Below are positions 1 to 10,053 of a DNA stretch of 64,000 nt, piece by piece. A program made the position numbers and the translations under genes. This DNA is from Azoarcus sp. L1K30 (GTDB lineage: Bacteria > Pseudomonadota > Gammaproteobacteria > Burkholderiales > Rhodocyclaceae). The first letter of the stretch is position 1; the number at the start of each line of letters is the position of its first letter. Under the pieces are notes generated by a model. The model did no database searches and was not told the DNA's origin. It saw only the letters and a list, made by a program, of their open reading frames with translations. Location of the stretch: NCBI RefSeq assembly GCF_018122735.1, contig NZ_JAGRRD010000001.1, positions 1,380,375-1,444,374 of the forward strand, in the 5' to 3' direction.

Positions 1-210
1 GAAGACGAATTGCGCATCGGGGTTAGTGAGAATGCCGGTGACGCGATGACGCGTCGTCTGCGCCTTGCTCGACACGATGCTGATCTTCTGCCCGATGAGG
101 CGATTCAGCAGCGTCGATTTGCCCACATTGGGCCGCCCGACGATCGCGACGAAGCCTGCCCTGAAACCAGGCTTCTCGATGGTTTGATCCGTGTCCGACG
201 CGATGTTCAT
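1..210 (-). CDS. era: GTPase Era, N-terminal part (cut by window edge)
   Basis: Only the first 70 codons are inside the window. The P-loop GRPNVGKST is visible at about residues 22-30, followed by the switch region [12 protein letters not shown], which is typical of Era. Era is an essential GTPase that binds 16S rRNA and helps mature the 30S subunit. The ATG overlaps the rnc stop codon (ATGA, 207-210), so the two genes are translationally coupled in the usual rnc-era order. The KH domain lies outside the window. Identification is firm even from this fragment. Confidence 0.93.
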   Translation of the reverse strand, partial: MNIASDTDQTIEKPGFRAGFVAIVGRPNVGKSTLLNRLIGQKISIVSSKAQTTRHRVTGILTNPDAQFVF

Positions 211-884
211 TTTTTCCTCAATTTGGCCAGTGCCAGTTCGGCCGATTGCTGCTCGGCCGCGCGCCGGCTCGGGCCGCGGCCAGTCGTGCGCACGCCAAGC
301 TTCGGCACCTCGCACGACACTTCGAATTCCTGTGCGTGCGCCTCACCGAGTACTTGGACCATGGTGTAGGTCGGCAGTGCAATCTTGCGACCCTGCAACC
401 ACTCCTGCAACGCTGTTTTCGGATCCTTCGACGGTGCAGACGGATTGATCTCGGCGAGCAGCGGAACATACAGGCGGTCGATCACTGCCTTGGCCGCAGG
501 AAAACCCGCATCCAGAAAGACGGCTGCGATGATGGCCTCCATCGCGTCGGCCAGAATGGACGGCCGCCGAAACCCGCCAGACTTGAGCTCGCCCTCGCCC
601 AGTCGCAGGCAGTCCCCGAGCCTCAGGTCGAGCGCCAGTCGATGCAGCGTCTCCTGCCGCACGAGCGACGCGCGCACCCGGGACAATTCACCCTCCTTCA
701 GATCGGCAAAACGATCGTAAAGGGCAATCGAGGTGACGCAATTGAGCAGACTGTCGCCGAGAAACTCAAGCCTTTCGTTATTGGGCGAGCCGAAGCTTCG
801 GTGAGTCAATGCCTGCTGCAGAAAGTCGGGATTCGTGAAGACGTGGCCAATCTCGCGTTGCAGGCGATCAGTGAATTCCGACAT
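207..884 (-). CDS. rnc: Ribonuclease III
   Basis: Double-strand-specific endoribonuclease that processes rRNA precursors and structured mRNAs. The product is 225 residues, normal for the family. The signature [10 protein letters not shown] lies at residues 36-45 with the acidic catalytic residues Glu40 and Asp44, and a second acidic pair sits in LADAMEAI near residue 115. A double-stranded-RNA-binding domain fills the last 70 residues. I chose the ATG at 884, which shares one base with the stop of the upstream DUF4845 gene; a TTG one codon earlier is possible but less likely. Downstream it overlaps era. Confidence 0.95.
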   Translation of the reverse strand: MSEFTDRLQREIGHVFTNPDFLQQALTHRSFGSPNNERLEFLGDSLLNCVTSIALYDRFADLKEGELSRVRASLVRQETLHRLALDLRLGDCLRLGEGELKSGGFRRPSILADAMEAIIAAVFLDAGFPAAKAVIDRLYVPLLAEINPSAPSKDPKTALQEWLQGRKIALPTYTMVQVLGEAHAQEFEVSCEVPKLGVRTTGRGPSRRAAEQQSAELALAKLRKK

Positions 885-1246
885 CAATTTTCGGCGCTCG
901 AGGCCTGAAAGTCGAACAGCAGACTGACATTGCCGGCAACGGGCACCTTGCGCGCGTAGCTGGTCTCGACCACGACCTTGCCCGCAACCTTTCTGATCTC
1001 GAGATCCGCACCTGTGATCGACGATACATCGTCGATCTGCCCGCGGCGATCGAAACTGCGCCGCATCTCGGAAATGGAGGAACCGTTGTCGCCCTCGTCC
1101 GCCACAATCTTGACCACGCGCTTGATCGTAAGATATTCGTTGATCGCCGGTACGGTACGAAAGCCGATCAGCAACACGAAAGCCATGAAGGCGCCAACGA
1201 TGAGAATGCTGATCAGGCTGAGGCCGCGTTGGCGGAATTGAGTCAT
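884..1246 (-). CDS. DUF4845 family single-pass membrane protein
   Basis: A 120-residue protein with one N-terminal transmembrane helix (about residues 8-30) preceded by basic residues, so the remainder is probably periplasmic. The sequence around [15 protein letters not shown] matches the DUF4845 family, regularly found between lepB and rnc in betaproteobacteria. The function is not known. The pilin-like GLSLI start at residues 8-12 resembles a type IV prepilin N-terminus, but a proper prepilin cleavage motif is not convincing. It lies 17 bases after lepB and touches rnc, so it belongs to the lepA-lepB-rnc-era transcript. Confidence 0.8.
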   Translation of the reverse strand: MTQFRQRGLSLISILIVGAFMAFVLLIGFRTVPAINEYLTIKRVVKIVADEGDNGSSISEMRRSFDRRGQIDDVSSITGADLEIRKVAGKVVVETSYARKVPVAGNVSLLFDFQASSAEN

Positions 1247-1263
1247 GACTGCTGTCTCCGTCT

Positions 1264-2052
1264 TCAGTGGAAGCGGCCGATGCGCTTCATGTCATTGAAA
1301 TTGAACCAGATGAAGAAGGCCCGACCGACGATGTTCTCGTCCGGCACGAAACCCCATACCCGACTGTCACTGCTTGCATCGCGATTATCCCCCATGGCGA
1401 AATAATGCCCTTCGGGTACGATGCAACGCACGCCGCTGCTAGTATAGGTACAGTTATTGCGATTGGGGAAATTGAGCACTTGGGGAACATAGGCGGGTGC
1501 CTCACGTTCATTCAGGATATTGTGCTCAACGTCACCCAGTTTTTCGACGAACTGCGGCGAGTAATAGAGACGATCGGGATGCAAGTAGTTTTCCACTTCC
1601 CTGGTCGGCACTTCCTCACCGTTGATGCGCAGCCGCTTGTCGATGTACTCCACCTTGTCGCCGGGAAGCCCGACCACCCGCTTGATGTAGTCCATCGATG
1701 GATCAGCCGGATAACGGAAAACCATCACGTCGCCACGATGGGGATTATTGATCGAGATGATCTTCTTGTTGATGATCGGCAGGCGGATCCCGTAGGTGAA
1801 CTTGTTCACCAGGATGAAGTCGCCCACGAGCAGGGTCGGAATCATCGAGCCCGAAGGAATCTTGAACGGCTCGACGACGAAGGAGCGCAGGCCGAACACG
1901 ATCAGGATGACCGGGAAGAAGCTCGCACCATACTCGACCCACCACGGCGACGGCGCGCCCGCCGCACGGCGCTTGCGTGCGTGGAAGCGGTCGAAGGCCC
2001 ACAGGATGCCGGTTGCAACAAGCAGCAGAAACAGGATCAAGGCAAAATTCAC
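1264..2052 (-). CDS. lepB: Signal peptidase I
   Basis: Inner-membrane serine protease that removes signal peptides from exported proteins. The 262-residue product has two N-terminal membrane helices (about 3-20 and 44-60). The catalytic Ser69 lies in PSGSMIPTL and the general-base Lys124 in [12 protein letters not shown]. The conserved box [14 protein letters not shown] is near residue 222. It follows lepA by 47 bases in the same direction, the classical lepA-lepB arrangement. Length, motifs and context all agree. Confidence 0.96.
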   Translation of the reverse strand: MNFALILFLLLVATGILWAFDRFHARKRRAAGAPSPWWVEYGASFFPVILIVFGLRSFVVEPFKIPSGSMIPTLLVGDFILVNKFTYGIRLPIINKKIISINNPHRGDVMVFRYPADPSMDYIKRVVGLPGDKVEYIDKRLRINGEEVPTREVENYLHPDRLYYSPQFVEKLGDVEHNILNEREAPAYVPQVLNFPNRNNCTYTSSGVRCIVPEGHYFAMGDNRDASSDSRVWGFVPDENIVGRAFFIWFNFNDMKRIGRFH

Positions 2053-2099
2053 GCAGACTCCAGTCGGTTGAGACGCCGCCGAGACGTCGGGTTACAGGT

Positions 2100-3896
2100 T
2101 TACTTGCCCTCGTCCGTGCGCAACACGGCAAGGAAGGCTTCCTGCGGAATCTCGACGTTTCCGACTTGCTTCATGCGCTTCTTGCCTTCCTTCTGTTTCT
2201 CCAGCAACTTCTTCTTGCGCGTGATGTCACCACCATAACACTTGGCCAGGACGTTCTTGCGCAATGCCTTGATTGTCTCGCGTGCAATGATGTTGGAGCC
2301 GATCGCGGCCTGAATGGCGACGTCGAACATCTGCCGCGGAATCAGACCGCGCAGTTTGGCCGACAGTTCACGACCGCGGAAGGCTGCGTTGACCCGGTGC
2401 ACAATCACCGACAGCGCGTCGACTTTTTCGCCGCCGACCATCAGATCGAGCTTGACCAGATCCGCCGTGCGATATTCCTTGAACTCGTAGTCGAGCGAGG
2501 CATAACCACGCGATACCGATTTCAGCTTGTCGAAGAAGTCCATCACCACTTCGTTCATCGGCATGTCGTAGATCAACTGCACCTGACGTCCGTGATAACG
2601 CATGTCAACCTGAGCACCGCGCTTCTGATTGCACAGGGTGATGACCGGCCCCACATAATCCTGCGGCAGGAAGATCGTTGCAGTAATGATGGGTTCACGA
2701 ATTTCCTGATACTTGCCCTGGTCGGGAAGCCTGGAAGGATTCGAAACGGTAATGACCTCACCGTTATTGAGCACAACCTCGTAGATCACCGTCGGCGCGG
2801 TGGTAATGAGGTCCATGTCGAATTCGCGTTCGAGCCGTTCCTGGACGATGTCCATGTGGAGCAAGCCAAGAAAGCCGCAACGGAAGCCGAACCCCAGCGC
2901 TTGCGAAACCTCGGGTTCGAACTGAAGCGACGCGTCATTGAGGCGCAGCTTCTCCAGCGAATCCCGCAACTGATCGTATTCGCTCGACTCGACCGGATAC
3001 AGGCCCGCGAACACCTGCGGCTTGATCTCCTTGAAGCCGGGCAAGGGCGATGCGGCAGGCTTGGCCGCAAGGGTCACGGTATCGCCGACTTTTGCCGCTT
3101 CGAGCTCCTTGATGCCGGCGATGATGAATCCCACCTCGCCCGCCGACAGCTGATCGCGGCTGACCGATTTCGGCGTGAATACGCCGACCTGTTCGCACGG
3201 ATACTGCGCGCCATTGGACATCAGCAGGATGCGGTCCTTGGGCTTGAGCACCCCGTCGACCACCCGCACCAGCATGACCACGCCGACATAGTTGTCGAAC
3301 CAGGAGTCGATGATCAAGGCCTTGAGTTGGCTGTCCGGGTTGCCCCTGGGGGCAGGCACCTTGGCCACAACCGCCTCCAGCACCTCCTCGATGCCGATGC
3401 CGGTCTTCGCCGAACACAGGATCGCATCACCGGCGTCCACGCCGATGACGTCCTCGATTTCCTGACGCGCATTCTCGGGATTGGCTGCAGGCAGATCGAT
3501 CTTGTTCAGAACCGGGATAACCTCAACATTCTGATCGAGCGCGGTATAGCAATTCGCCACCGTCTGCGCCTCGACCCCTTGCGACGCGTCGACGACCAGC
3601 AATGCGCCTTCGCATGCGGCCAGCGAACGGCTGACTTCGTACGAAAAATCGACGTGTCCCGGGGTGTCGATCAGGTTGAGGTTGTAGACCTTTCCGTCCT
3701 TCGCCTTGTACTGCAAGGCGGCCGTCTGGGCCTTGATGGTGATCCCGCGTTCGCGCTCGATATCCATCGAGTCGAGCACCTGGGCCTCCATTTCACGGTC
3801 GGAAAGTCCGCCACAGAAGTGAATCAGTCGGTCGGCCAGTGTCGACTTGCCATGGTCGATGTGGGCAATAATGGAGAAGTTTCTGATATGTTGCAT
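2100..3896 (-). CDS. lepA: Elongation factor 4 (LepA), ribosomal back-translocase
   Basis: Translational GTPase of 598 residues that remodels stalled ribosomes. The G1 motif AHIDHGKST is at residues 10-18, G3 is DTPGHVDF, and NKIDLP is G4. The C-terminal LepA-specific domain is present, ending near [16 protein letters not shown]. The ATG at 3896 gives the usual MQHIRNFS start. No Shine-Dalgarno sequence precedes it: the T-tract of a strong terminator-like hairpin (3905-3927) ends only 8 bases before the ATG. This is unusual and suggests a leaderless message, attenuation, or a promoter hidden in that short gap. Confidence 0.95.
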   Translation of the reverse strand: MQHIRNFSIIAHIDHGKSTLADRLIHFCGGLSDREMEAQVLDSMDIERERGITIKAQTAALQYKAKDGKVYNLNLIDTPGHVDFSYEVSRSLAACEGALLVVDASQGVEAQTVANCYTALDQNVEVIPVLNKIDLPAANPENARQEIEDVIGVDAGDAILCSAKTGIGIEEVLEAVVAKVPAPRGNPDSQLKALIIDSWFDNYVGVVMLVRVVDGVLKPKDRILLMSNGAQYPCEQVGVFTPKSVSRDQLSAGEVGFIIAGIKELEAAKVGDTVTLAAKPAASPLPGFKEIKPQVFAGLYPVESSEYDQLRDSLEKLRLNDASLQFEPEVSQALGFGFRCGFLGLLHMDIVQERLEREFDMDLITTAPTVIYEVVLNNGEVITVSNPSRLPDQGKYQEIREPIITATIFLPQDYVGPVITLCNQKRGAQVDMRYHGRQVQLIYDMPMNEVVMDFFDKLKSVSRGYASLDYEFKEYRTADLVKLDLMVGGEKVDALSVIVHRVNAAFRGRELSAKLRGLIPRQMFDVAIQAAIGSNIIARETIKALRKNVLAKCYGGDITRKKKLLEKQKEGKKRMKQVGNVEIPQEAFLAVLRTDEGK

Positions 3897-3904
3897 GCGC
3901 ACGC

Positions 3905-3927
3905 AAAAAGGGTGCCTTTCGGCACCC
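3905..3927 (-). terminator. Rho-independent terminator after grx, abutting lepA
   Basis: On the minus strand GGGTGCC, loop GAAA, GGCACCC is followed by five T residues. The 7-bp perfect stem with a GNRA-type tetraloop lies 22 bases after the grx stop and 8 bases before the lepA ATG. It should end the rpoE-rse-mucD-grx transcript or attenuate entry into lepA. Confidence 0.75.
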
Positions 3928-3949
3928 GTTCTGGAATTGGTTGGCCTCG

Positions 3950-4210
3950 TCAAGCCCCGGATTCTAGCGGAAAAGCACCGCAATAGGCACGGATGGCCGA
4001 TTCATCGAGATGGTAATGACACAGTTCGTGCTCGCCATGGAGCACCACCGGGACGAATTCGTCCCACTTGGCCTCGAGTTCGGGGTGCTGGTCGACATCG
4101 ACGACGCGCACCGCCCACCCAAGCTCTGCGGCAAGCGGTGACAGCGCATCGACGAGGTCGTGGCACAGGTGGCACCACTCGCGGCTGAGTACGGTCAGTT
4201 CCGGTGTCAC
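3950..4210 (-). CDS. Glutaredoxin-like (DUF836) small thiol protein
   Basis: An 86-residue thioredoxin-fold protein with a CHLC motif at residues 13-16 and the cis-Pro region FVPVVLHG, matching the short glutaredoxin-like family. Such proteins probably carry out thiol-disulfide exchange; the substrate is unknown. The start is a GTG at 4210 that overlaps the mucD stop (GTGA), so it is coupled to mucD and ends the envelope-stress operon. It is not a classical CPYC glutaredoxin. Confidence 0.8.
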   Translation of the reverse strand: MTPELTVLSREWCHLCHDLVDALSPLAAELGWAVRVVDVDQHPELEAKWDEFVPVVLHGEHELCHYHLDESAIRAYCGAFPLESGA

Positions 4211-5616
4211 TTGCCGGCCCGCAGACTGATGTAGGAGCTGACCTCGCCGCGCTGCACCAGCAAACTCAGCTGCTGCCCCTCCTTCAACTCCCGCACGAGC
4301 TGTTCGAAGCTATCAACGGTGGTCAGTTTGGTCTGCTTGCCCGCCAGGATGACCGCCAGCACGGCATCGCCCACCTGCAAGGACGAGCGCGCAGCCGGAC
4401 CTTCAAGGCGGTCCACGATCAGCCCCGCCGCATCGCCCTGATCCCGTCCGCGCGTGAGCGGCGCCTGAATCAGCAACAGGCCGAGGCTGTTGCCGGTGCC
4501 CGCCAGCGCGCTCGTCATTCGTGGTCTGGATGGTTTGGGATCGCGCCACTCGCCGAGCGTCACATTCATCTCCTGCGCTGCGCCGCCGCGATAGACCATC
4601 ATCCTGGCGTTCGTACCAGGACGGTTCGATGCCACGATCCGCGGCAGGTCACTCGATCTTTCGACATTGCGGTTATCGAAACGCATGATGACGTCTCCAC
4701 GCTCGATCCCCGCCCTGGCTGCCGGGCTGTTGGGCTCGACTGCGCTGACCAGCGCTCCAGCCGCGCGCGGCAGGCCGAAGCTCGCAGCCAGGTCAACCGT
4801 CACCTCCTGAATGGCGACACCGATTCGTCCGCGCTGAATCCGTCCGGTCGTGCGAAGCTGCTGCTGCACATCCATCGCCACATCGATCGGAATCGCAAAC
4901 GACAGCCCCATGAAGCCGCCGGTACGGCTGTAAATCTGCGAGTTGATGCCGACCACTTCGCCGCGAAGGTTGAACAGCGGCCCGCCGGAATTACCCGGAT
5001 TGATCGCGACGTCGGTCTGAATGAAGGGAACGAAATTCTCGTCCGGCAGGCTTCGGTCCTTCGCGCTCACGATCCCGGCGGTCACCGTCTGTTCGAAGCC
5101 GAACGGCGAGCCGATCGCCAGCACCCATTCACCGACCTTGAGCTTTGACGGATCGCCCAATATGATGCGCGGCAGTTCTTTCGCTTCAATGCGGATCAGG
5201 GCAACGTCACTGCGACTATCGGCCCCGACGACCTGCGCGCGATACTCACGCTTGTCGGCGAGCCGCACCAGGATCTCGTCGGCATCCTCGACAACATGCG
5301 CATTGGTCAGAATGTAACCGTCGCTGCTAATGATGAATCCGGAACCGAGCGACTCGTTGTCCGGATCCTCTTTCGGAACGGCGCGGTGACGCGGAATGAT
5401 GCGGCGAAAGAAATCGAACATCGGATCCGACTCGTCCAGACCGGGGAAGGCCTGCCCCTTCTGGCTCGCACTCGAAATCGCGCTGATATTGACCACCGCA
5501 GCCCCCTGCCTGGCGACAAGCGCGGTGAAATCGGGAAGCGAATCAACGGCCCATGCCGACAAGGTCGACACGCACACCAGGACGCCAAGCAGGACAAGAC
5601 GGAGCGAACGGATCAT
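4207..5616 (-). CDS. mucD: Periplasmic serine protease MucD/DegP family
   Basis: HtrA-type protease/chaperone for misfolded envelope proteins. The 469-residue product has a signal peptide (residues 1-24, cleavage likely after SAWA). The catalytic triad is His107 (TNAHVV), Asp137 (SDVALI) and Ser210 (NPGNSGGPL), followed by two PDZ domains (about 265-350 and 375-465). The ATG at 5616 overlaps the rseC stop (ATGA); an upstream in-frame ATG at 5637 would overlap rseC more and is less likely. Lying at the end of the rpoE operon, it is likely induced by envelope stress. Confidence 0.93.
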   Translation of the reverse strand: MIRSLRLVLLGVLVCVSTLSAWAVDSLPDFTALVARQGAAVVNISAISSASQKGQAFPGLDESDPMFDFFRRIIPRHRAVPKEDPDNESLGSGFIISSDGYILTNAHVVEDADEILVRLADKREYRAQVVGADSRSDVALIRIEAKELPRIILGDPSKLKVGEWVLAIGSPFGFEQTVTAGIVSAKDRSLPDENFVPFIQTDVAINPGNSGGPLFNLRGEVVGINSQIYSRTGGFMGLSFAIPIDVAMDVQQQLRTTGRIQRGRIGVAIQEVTVDLAASFGLPRAAGALVSAVEPNSPAARAGIERGDVIMRFDNRNVERSSDLPRIVASNRPGTNARMMVYRGGAAQEMNVTLGEWRDPKPSRPRMTSALAGTGNSLGLLLIQAPLTRGRDQGDAAGLIVDRLEGPAARSSLQVGDAVLAVILAGKQTKLTTVDSFEQLVRELKEGQQLSLLVQRGEVSSYISLRAGK

Positions 5617-6080
5617 GGCGTATGGAAATGTGTGCATTCGGCGCCATCAGGCTGAATGGAGACACCGAGACGATGACGCCAGTGCCTGCTTCGCGCCAGC
5701 AACCGGTTGACCCCAACGGCAAGCACCAGCCCTGCCACCATGCCGGCAAGCGCGCCCGCGTCGGACGATCCCGCCTCCGCCACCGCGCTTCCGCCGGCCG
5801 CACCGACAAGTACCAGCACCGCCGCAAGTCCGTAACTCATGAGCGCAGCGCGCAGCGGCCCGCCGTCGGGCATCGACAGCCTGACGCGGTCACCGGGATG
5901 CAGCGTGAGGTCGCTCCTGAGCGCAAAGACGTCCGTCTGCTTGCCGAAGGCATCGGTGATCCGCATCGAGCGACAACCGCCCGGTTCGTCGCAACGCCCG
6001 CAACCGCCCTGGCGTTCACGCAAGCGCACCCAGACGCGGCCACCTTCAACCCGGACCACCTCGGCAGGCGCCTCCATCAT
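5613..6080 (-). CDS. rseC: RseC/MucC family membrane regulator
   Basis: A 155-residue inner-membrane protein with cysteines at the N-terminus (GGCGRCDEPGGC, about residues 26-37) and two transmembrane helices (about 80-98 and 108-126), matching the SoxR-reducing/RseC family. It modulates the sigma-E response, and family members also act with Rsx electron-transfer complexes. The cysteine cluster suggests a redox or Fe-S function, which is an inference. It overlaps rseB and mucD by 4 bases each. Two consecutive ATG codons start it. Confidence 0.88.
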   Translation of the reverse strand: MMEAPAEVVRVEGGRVWVRLRERQGGCGRCDEPGGCRSMRITDAFGKQTDVFALRSDLTLHPGDRVRLSMPDGGPLRAALMSYGLAAVLVLVGAAGGSAVAEAGSSDAGALAGMVAGLVLAVGVNRLLARSRHWRHRLGVSIQPDGAECTHFHTP

Positions 6081-7045
6081 TGCGCGCTCGCCTCGATACC
6101 CTCGGCGATTCGCTGTACGGCGCGCGGCGGAACCTCGCCCAGCGCAGTAACCAGATGCGAACCGACAGTCCGTCTGAAAATATTGATCGCACCGCTTGCC
6201 GACGAGCCGGCTTGCACATTCGAATCCGCAGCGGCCGGCTCGACAAAGACCGAGATCGATGCCAGGCCATCACTGAATACCATGTGCATGGCCTCACCCC
6301 GCTCCGAGCCAAGCGGACGACGCACCACGGACGCCAGCGTAAAACCGGGCACGGGCGTTCGCAGCGACCACCCCGCTTCCAGCTTGCCAACTTCATCGCC
6401 GCGCACGCTGACGACGCGCCAGCCATCGCCCTGCTCGTAACGCTGCCTGAGCAAGGCCTTGTCGACCTCGCCGCCGATCCGAAGGTCGCTGAAGGTAAAT
6501 TGCTCGATCATGTCGCCTCGCGCATCGATCATCCTTGACTTCAACAGCAAGCCCGTCTGCAACTCCGCCCAGAAGATGTGCCCGTAACGCATGTCATCCC
6601 TGGGTTCGAGAATGATCGATTGCGCCTCATAGCCGGCGACCCGGCTGACCTCGCCCTTGCGGATGCGATAGTTCTCCGCAAGACCATTGTACGAAGCAGG
6701 AAGTCGAGCCGGAAATGCCCGTCGTCCGCCCGGCTTGTCGACAATGACGGTGCGTTGCTCGGGCAGGACGCAACGAACCTCGTTCGCGCTCCTTATGACC
6801 TCGCGCGGACTGCCATCGAGCACTTCGAGGCGTTCGAACTCCCCGTCGCCGTTGGCCTTGTGCGCGATGCGGGAGGTCTCGATCTGCTTGCCGAACTGAT
6901 AGGTAAAGGTGCCAACGTAGTTCAGGCGCTGACTGGCGGTCGAAATTCGTCCAAGCCAGGAAATCGGATCGCTGGGCGCTTCCGCGCTTGCGGCAGACTG
7001 CAGGAAAAGCGAGCAAAGTCCAATGGCAACAAACCAGCGCCTCAT
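6077..7045 (-). CDS. rseB: Sigma-E regulatory protein RseB/MucB
   Basis: Periplasmic protein of 322 residues that binds the anti-sigma factor RseA and protects it from proteolysis until mislocalised lipoproteins or LPS are sensed. A signal peptide covers residues 1-21 (QSAASA). The MucB/RseB N-terminal domain begins at WLGRISTASQRLNYVGTF and the C-terminal domain runs to the end. The ATG at 7045 overlaps the rseA stop (ATGA). It forms part of the coupled rpoE-rseA-rseB-rseC-mucD unit. Confidence 0.93.
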   Translation of the reverse strand: MRRWFVAIGLCSLFLQSAASAEAPSDPISWLGRISTASQRLNYVGTFTYQFGKQIETSRIAHKANGDGEFERLEVLDGSPREVIRSANEVRCVLPEQRTVIVDKPGGRRAFPARLPASYNGLAENYRIRKGEVSRVAGYEAQSIILEPRDDMRYGHIFWAELQTGLLLKSRMIDARGDMIEQFTFSDLRIGGEVDKALLRQRYEQGDGWRVVSVRGDEVGKLEAGWSLRTPVPGFTLASVVRRPLGSERGEAMHMVFSDGLASISVFVEPAAADSNVQAGSSASGAINIFRRTVGSHLVTALGEVPPRAVQRIAEGIEASAQ

Positions 7046-7584
7046 TGAGCGGCTTCCTTGAACTGCGCGGACACCGTGCGGACATACTGCGAGGCGCCCG
7101 GCATCGAGCCGCCCCCGGTCATGGCCTGATGCACGAACAGGTACTCCCGGTGCGCCACCTCGTCGGGCGTCGCCGACACCAGCGTGGCCGCCTGCGACAC
7201 CGGCGCCGCGCTGACGCGTTTGGCAGCCGCGACCGGCGCCACGCTGCCATCGGAACCATACATCGTGGCGGCAACCAGCCCGACCGCAGCCACCCCCATG
7301 ACCGAGGCCGCGATCGGCATCAGGGAATGCCACAGGCCGCGCCGGGCGGCATCGGCCGGTCTCCCACGAGGCGCAAGCACCGTCGGTTCCGCATCCAGCC
7401 CGGCCATCACGCGCTCAACCATGTCCGGCGTGCCGCCATGCTCGTCGCGGATGACATCGCCGATCAGGCAGTAGATATCCCAGTCTTTCCTCAACGAATC
7501 ATTACGATTCAGCTGATCGATCATCTGGCTCGTCGGCAGATCATCAAGGTCGCCGTCAATCAGTGCAGAGAGTTTTTCGTTCAT
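7042..7584 (-). CDS. rseA: Anti-sigma-E factor RseA/MucA
   Basis: A 180-residue single-pass membrane protein that sequesters RpoE at the membrane. The N-terminal cytoplasmic part (EKLSALIDGDLDD at residues 2-14, typical of the RseA N-domain) binds sigma; a transmembrane helix lies at about 90-110; the periplasmic tail would bind RseB. I placed the start at the ATG at 7584 because AGGTGG lies five bases before it; a GTG at 7593 is the alternative. It begins just after the rpoE stop. Confidence 0.9.
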   Translation of the reverse strand: MNEKLSALIDGDLDDLPTSQMIDQLNRNDSLRKDWDIYCLIGDVIRDEHGGTPDMVERVMAGLDAEPTVLAPRGRPADAARRGLWHSLMPIAASVMGVAAVGLVAATMYGSDGSVAPVAAAKRVSAAPVSQAATLVSATPDEVAHREYLFVHQAMTGGGSMPGASQYVRTVSAQFKEAAQ

Positions 7585-7593
7585 GCCATCCAC

Positions 7594-8193
7594 CTACCAA
7601 CGTTTATCGTGCGTCGTGCCAAGCAACGGCCGCAGTCGTTCAGCAATCGCCTCACGCGCACGGAAAATCCGGGAACGCACCGTTCCAATCGGACAATCCA
7701 TAATGTTGGCGATCTCTTCGTAACTCAGGCCTTCAAGTTCCCGCAACATGATGGCCGTCCGCAATTCCTCTGGCAGCCCGGCCATTGCGTCGTCCACCGT
7801 TTGCGCAATCTGCTTCGTCATCATCAGGCGCTCGGGCGTGTTGTTGTCACGCAACTGATCGCCATCATCGAATGTTTCTGCCTCCTCGGAATCGAAGCCG
7901 GTGGACGTGGGCGCCCTGCGCTTCTGGGAGACGAGGTAATTCTTCGCCGTATTGATGCCTATCCTGTACAACCATGTATAAAAGGCGCTTTCCCCCCTGA
8001 ACGATCCCAAGGCTCTGTAGGCCTTGATGAAGGTTTCCTGGGCTACATCTTCAACTTCTGCCGGATCGCGAATCAAACGGGAAAGCAGGCGATTCAACTT
8101 GCGCTGGTATTTCGATACCAGCAAGCCGAAAGCCTGCTTGTCGCCGCGCTGAACGCGTTCGACCAGTTGCTGATCGATTTCACGATCACTCAT
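7594..8193 (-). CDS. rpoE: ECF sigma factor RpoE/AlgU
   Basis: Envelope-stress sigma factor of 199 residues with sigma-2 (about 20-90, including the RDPAEVEDVAQETFIKAYR box) and sigma-4 (about 130-185, with LEGLSYEEIANIM as the helix-turn-helix) domains. Its order with rseA-rseB-rseC-mucD confirms the RpoE/AlgU type. The ATG at 8193 gives MSDREIDQQLVERVQRGD, the usual start. No good Shine-Dalgarno precedes it. A candidate autoregulatory promoter lies about 90 bases upstream (8281-8307). Confidence 0.95.
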   Translation of the reverse strand: MSDREIDQQLVERVQRGDKQAFGLLVSKYQRKLNRLLSRLIRDPAEVEDVAQETFIKAYRALGSFRGESAFYTWLYRIGINTAKNYLVSQKRRAPTSTGFDSEEAETFDDGDQLRDNNTPERLMMTKQIAQTVDDAMAGLPEELRTAIMLRELEGLSYEEIANIMDCPIGTVRSRIFRAREAIAERLRPLLGTTHDKRW

Positions 8194-8280
8194 TGGAGGT
8201 CTGTTCTTCTTGGTAGGGTGGAATAACCCCGGAAGTATAAGCGACCGCCGCTGGACATCGCAAAATCGGGTCCTGCTGAT

Positions 8281-8307
8281 GAAGACCGGCCGGTGTGCAA
8301 TTAGTTC
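8281..8307 (-). promoter_or_regulatory. Candidate sigma-E (RpoE) autoregulatory promoter
   Basis: Read on the minus strand: GAACTA, exactly 16 bases, then TCTTC. The sigma-E consensus is GAACTT-N16-TCTGA, so the -35 matches 5 of 6 and the -10 is partial. It points at rpoE with a leader of about 80 bases. RpoE operons are commonly autoregulated in this way. Confidence 0.5.
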
Positions 8308-8448
8308 ATACGACAGAAGGGGCAATGTCGTCGTTATCGACAGCAAGGTCTCAGCCCGTCACATAATGTTCATCTCGCTGCCTCGCGCTCACGCACACCG
8401 AAATCTGCGTGATATATTCGAGCGCTTCGTCCTTGCCTGGCCGCCATC

Positions 8449-10053
8449 TTGCAAAAACAGTACGACGTTCTCATTCTGGGGAGCGGAACCGCGGGCCAAT
8501 CGCTCGCACTTCGCCTCGCTGACAAGCTGCAGGTTGCCATTGTCACCAAGCGCGAACTGGCCGATAGTGCAAGCGCCTGGGCACAGGGCGGCATCGCTGC
8601 GGTACTCGATACCGCAGACAGTATCGAAGCGCACATCGAAGACACCTTTACCGCGGGAGCAGGCCTGTGCGACGCGGAAGCCACGCGCTTCGTGGTCGAG
8701 AACGGGCGCAAGGCCATCGAGTGGCTGATCAATCGTGGCGTTCCCTTTACCCGCGAAGACCAATCGGCACTCGGTTACCACCTGACACGCGAAGGGGGCC
8801 ATTCCCACCGCCGGATCATCCACGCGGCCGACGCAACCGGCGCAGCTGTCCAGGCCACGCTGAGCGAAGAGGTTCTCGCGCATCCCAACATCACCGTTTT
8901 CGAACACCACATCGCAATCGACCTGATTCTTGGCGAGAAGATCGGCCAACCCGAACTCGGATGCGTCGGTGCCTATGTACTCGATATCGAGCGCGACGAG
9001 GTCATCACCTTCGGTGCGCGGGATACCGTTCTTGCGACTGGCGGCACCGGCAAGGTCTATCTCTATACGACCAATCCCGACGTGGCGACCGGTGACGGGG
9101 TCGCCATGGCCTGGCGCGCAGGATGTCGCGTGCGGAACATGGAGTTCATTCAATTCCACCCGACCTGCCTCTATCATCCGCAGGCGAAGTCCTTCCTCAT
9201 TTCCGAGGCCGTGCGCGGCGAAGGGGGCCTGCTCCGCCTCCCCGACGGCACCCGCTTCATGCCTGATCACGACGCGCGCGCAGAGCTGGCACCGCGCGAC
9301 ATCGTCGCCCGTGCAATCGACTTCGAGATGAAGAAGCGCGGTCTCGACTGCGTCTACCTCGACATCAGTCACAAGCCTGCAGACTGGCTCAAGGAGCATT
9401 TTCCCAACATCTACGCGCGCTGCCTCGAACTCGGCATCGATATCACCTGCGAGCCGATACCGGTCGTGCCTGCCGCGCACTACTCCTGCGGCGGGATTCT
9501 TACCGATCTCACGGCACGAACCGACGTTCCCCGTCTTTATGCGGTCGGCGAATCGGCTGGCACGGGACTGCATGGTGCGAACCGGCTTGCCAGCAATTCC
9601 CTGCTCGAATGTCTCGTTTTCGGTGAAGCCGCGGCGCAGGACATTCTCTCCCACCAGGATCGCGATCAGCCCGCGTTGCCGGCATGGGACGAGAGCCGGG
9701 TCACCGACGCCGACGAAGAGGTCGTGATTTCGCACAACTGGGCCGAGTTGCGCCGTGCCATGTGGGATTACGTGGGCATCGTACGCACCACGAAGCGGCT
9801 CCAGCGCGCCCAGCACCGGATTCGCCTGCTCGAACGCGAAATCCACGAGTTCTACACCAACTTCCGCGTATCGAACGATCTGATCGAGTTGCGCAATCTC
9901 GTCGTCACCGCCGAACTCATCGTTCGCTGTGCGCTGAAGCGCAAGGAGAGCCGCGGCTTGCACCACTCCCGGGACTTTCCGCACACGCTCGGACGTGCCC
10001 GCGACACGGTATTGACGCCACGCACCTTCAAGCAGACAAGACTGACGCGCTGA
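8449..10053 (+). CDS. nadB: L-aspartate oxidase
   Basis: Flavoenzyme converting aspartate to iminoaspartate, first step of NAD biosynthesis. The 534-residue product begins with an FAD-binding Rossmann motif ([15 protein letters not shown], residues 7-21). It carries the fumarate-reductase-like substrate region [12 protein letters not shown]-type box near residue 120 and the conserved HPTCLYHP and SCGGI motifs. The start is TTG at 8449, since no in-frame ATG gives the N-terminus. Divergent from rpoE, it overlaps the 3' end of the convergent ygfX-like gene by 26 bases. Confidence 0.94.
   Translation: MQKQYDVLILGSGTAGQSLALRLADKLQVAIVTKRELADSASAWAQGGIAAVLDTADSIEAHIEDTFTAGAGLCDAEATRFVVENGRKAIEWLINRGVPFTREDQSALGYHLTREGGHSHRRIIHAADATGAAVQATLSEEVLAHPNITVFEHHIAIDLILGEKIGQPELGCVGAYVLDIERDEVITFGARDTVLATGGTGKVYLYTTNPDVATGDGVAMAWRAGCRVRNMEFIQFHPTCLYHPQAKSFLISEAVRGEGGLLRLPDGTRFMPDHDARAELAPRDIVARAIDFEMKKRGLDCVYLDISHKPADWLKEHFPNIYARCLELGIDITCEPIPVVPAAHYSCGGILTDLTARTDVPRLYAVGESAGTGLHGANRLASNSLLECLVFGEAAAQDILSHQDRDQPALPAWDESRVTDADEEVVISHNWAELRRAMWDYVGIVRTTKRLQRAQHRIRLLEREIHEFYTNFRVSNDLIELRNLVVTAELIVRCALKRKESRGLHHSRDFPHTLGRARDTVLTPRTFKQTRLTR

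Noticed and set aside
1977-3986. Long open reading frame (669 codons) on the plus strand opposite lepB/lepA
   Set aside because: It is antisense to well-conserved lepA and lepB; its protein shows no family motif and the length follows from GC-rich codon use.
8389-9984. 531-codon open frame antisense to nadB
   Set aside because: nadB has clear FAD-binding and active-site motifs on the other strand; the antisense product has none.
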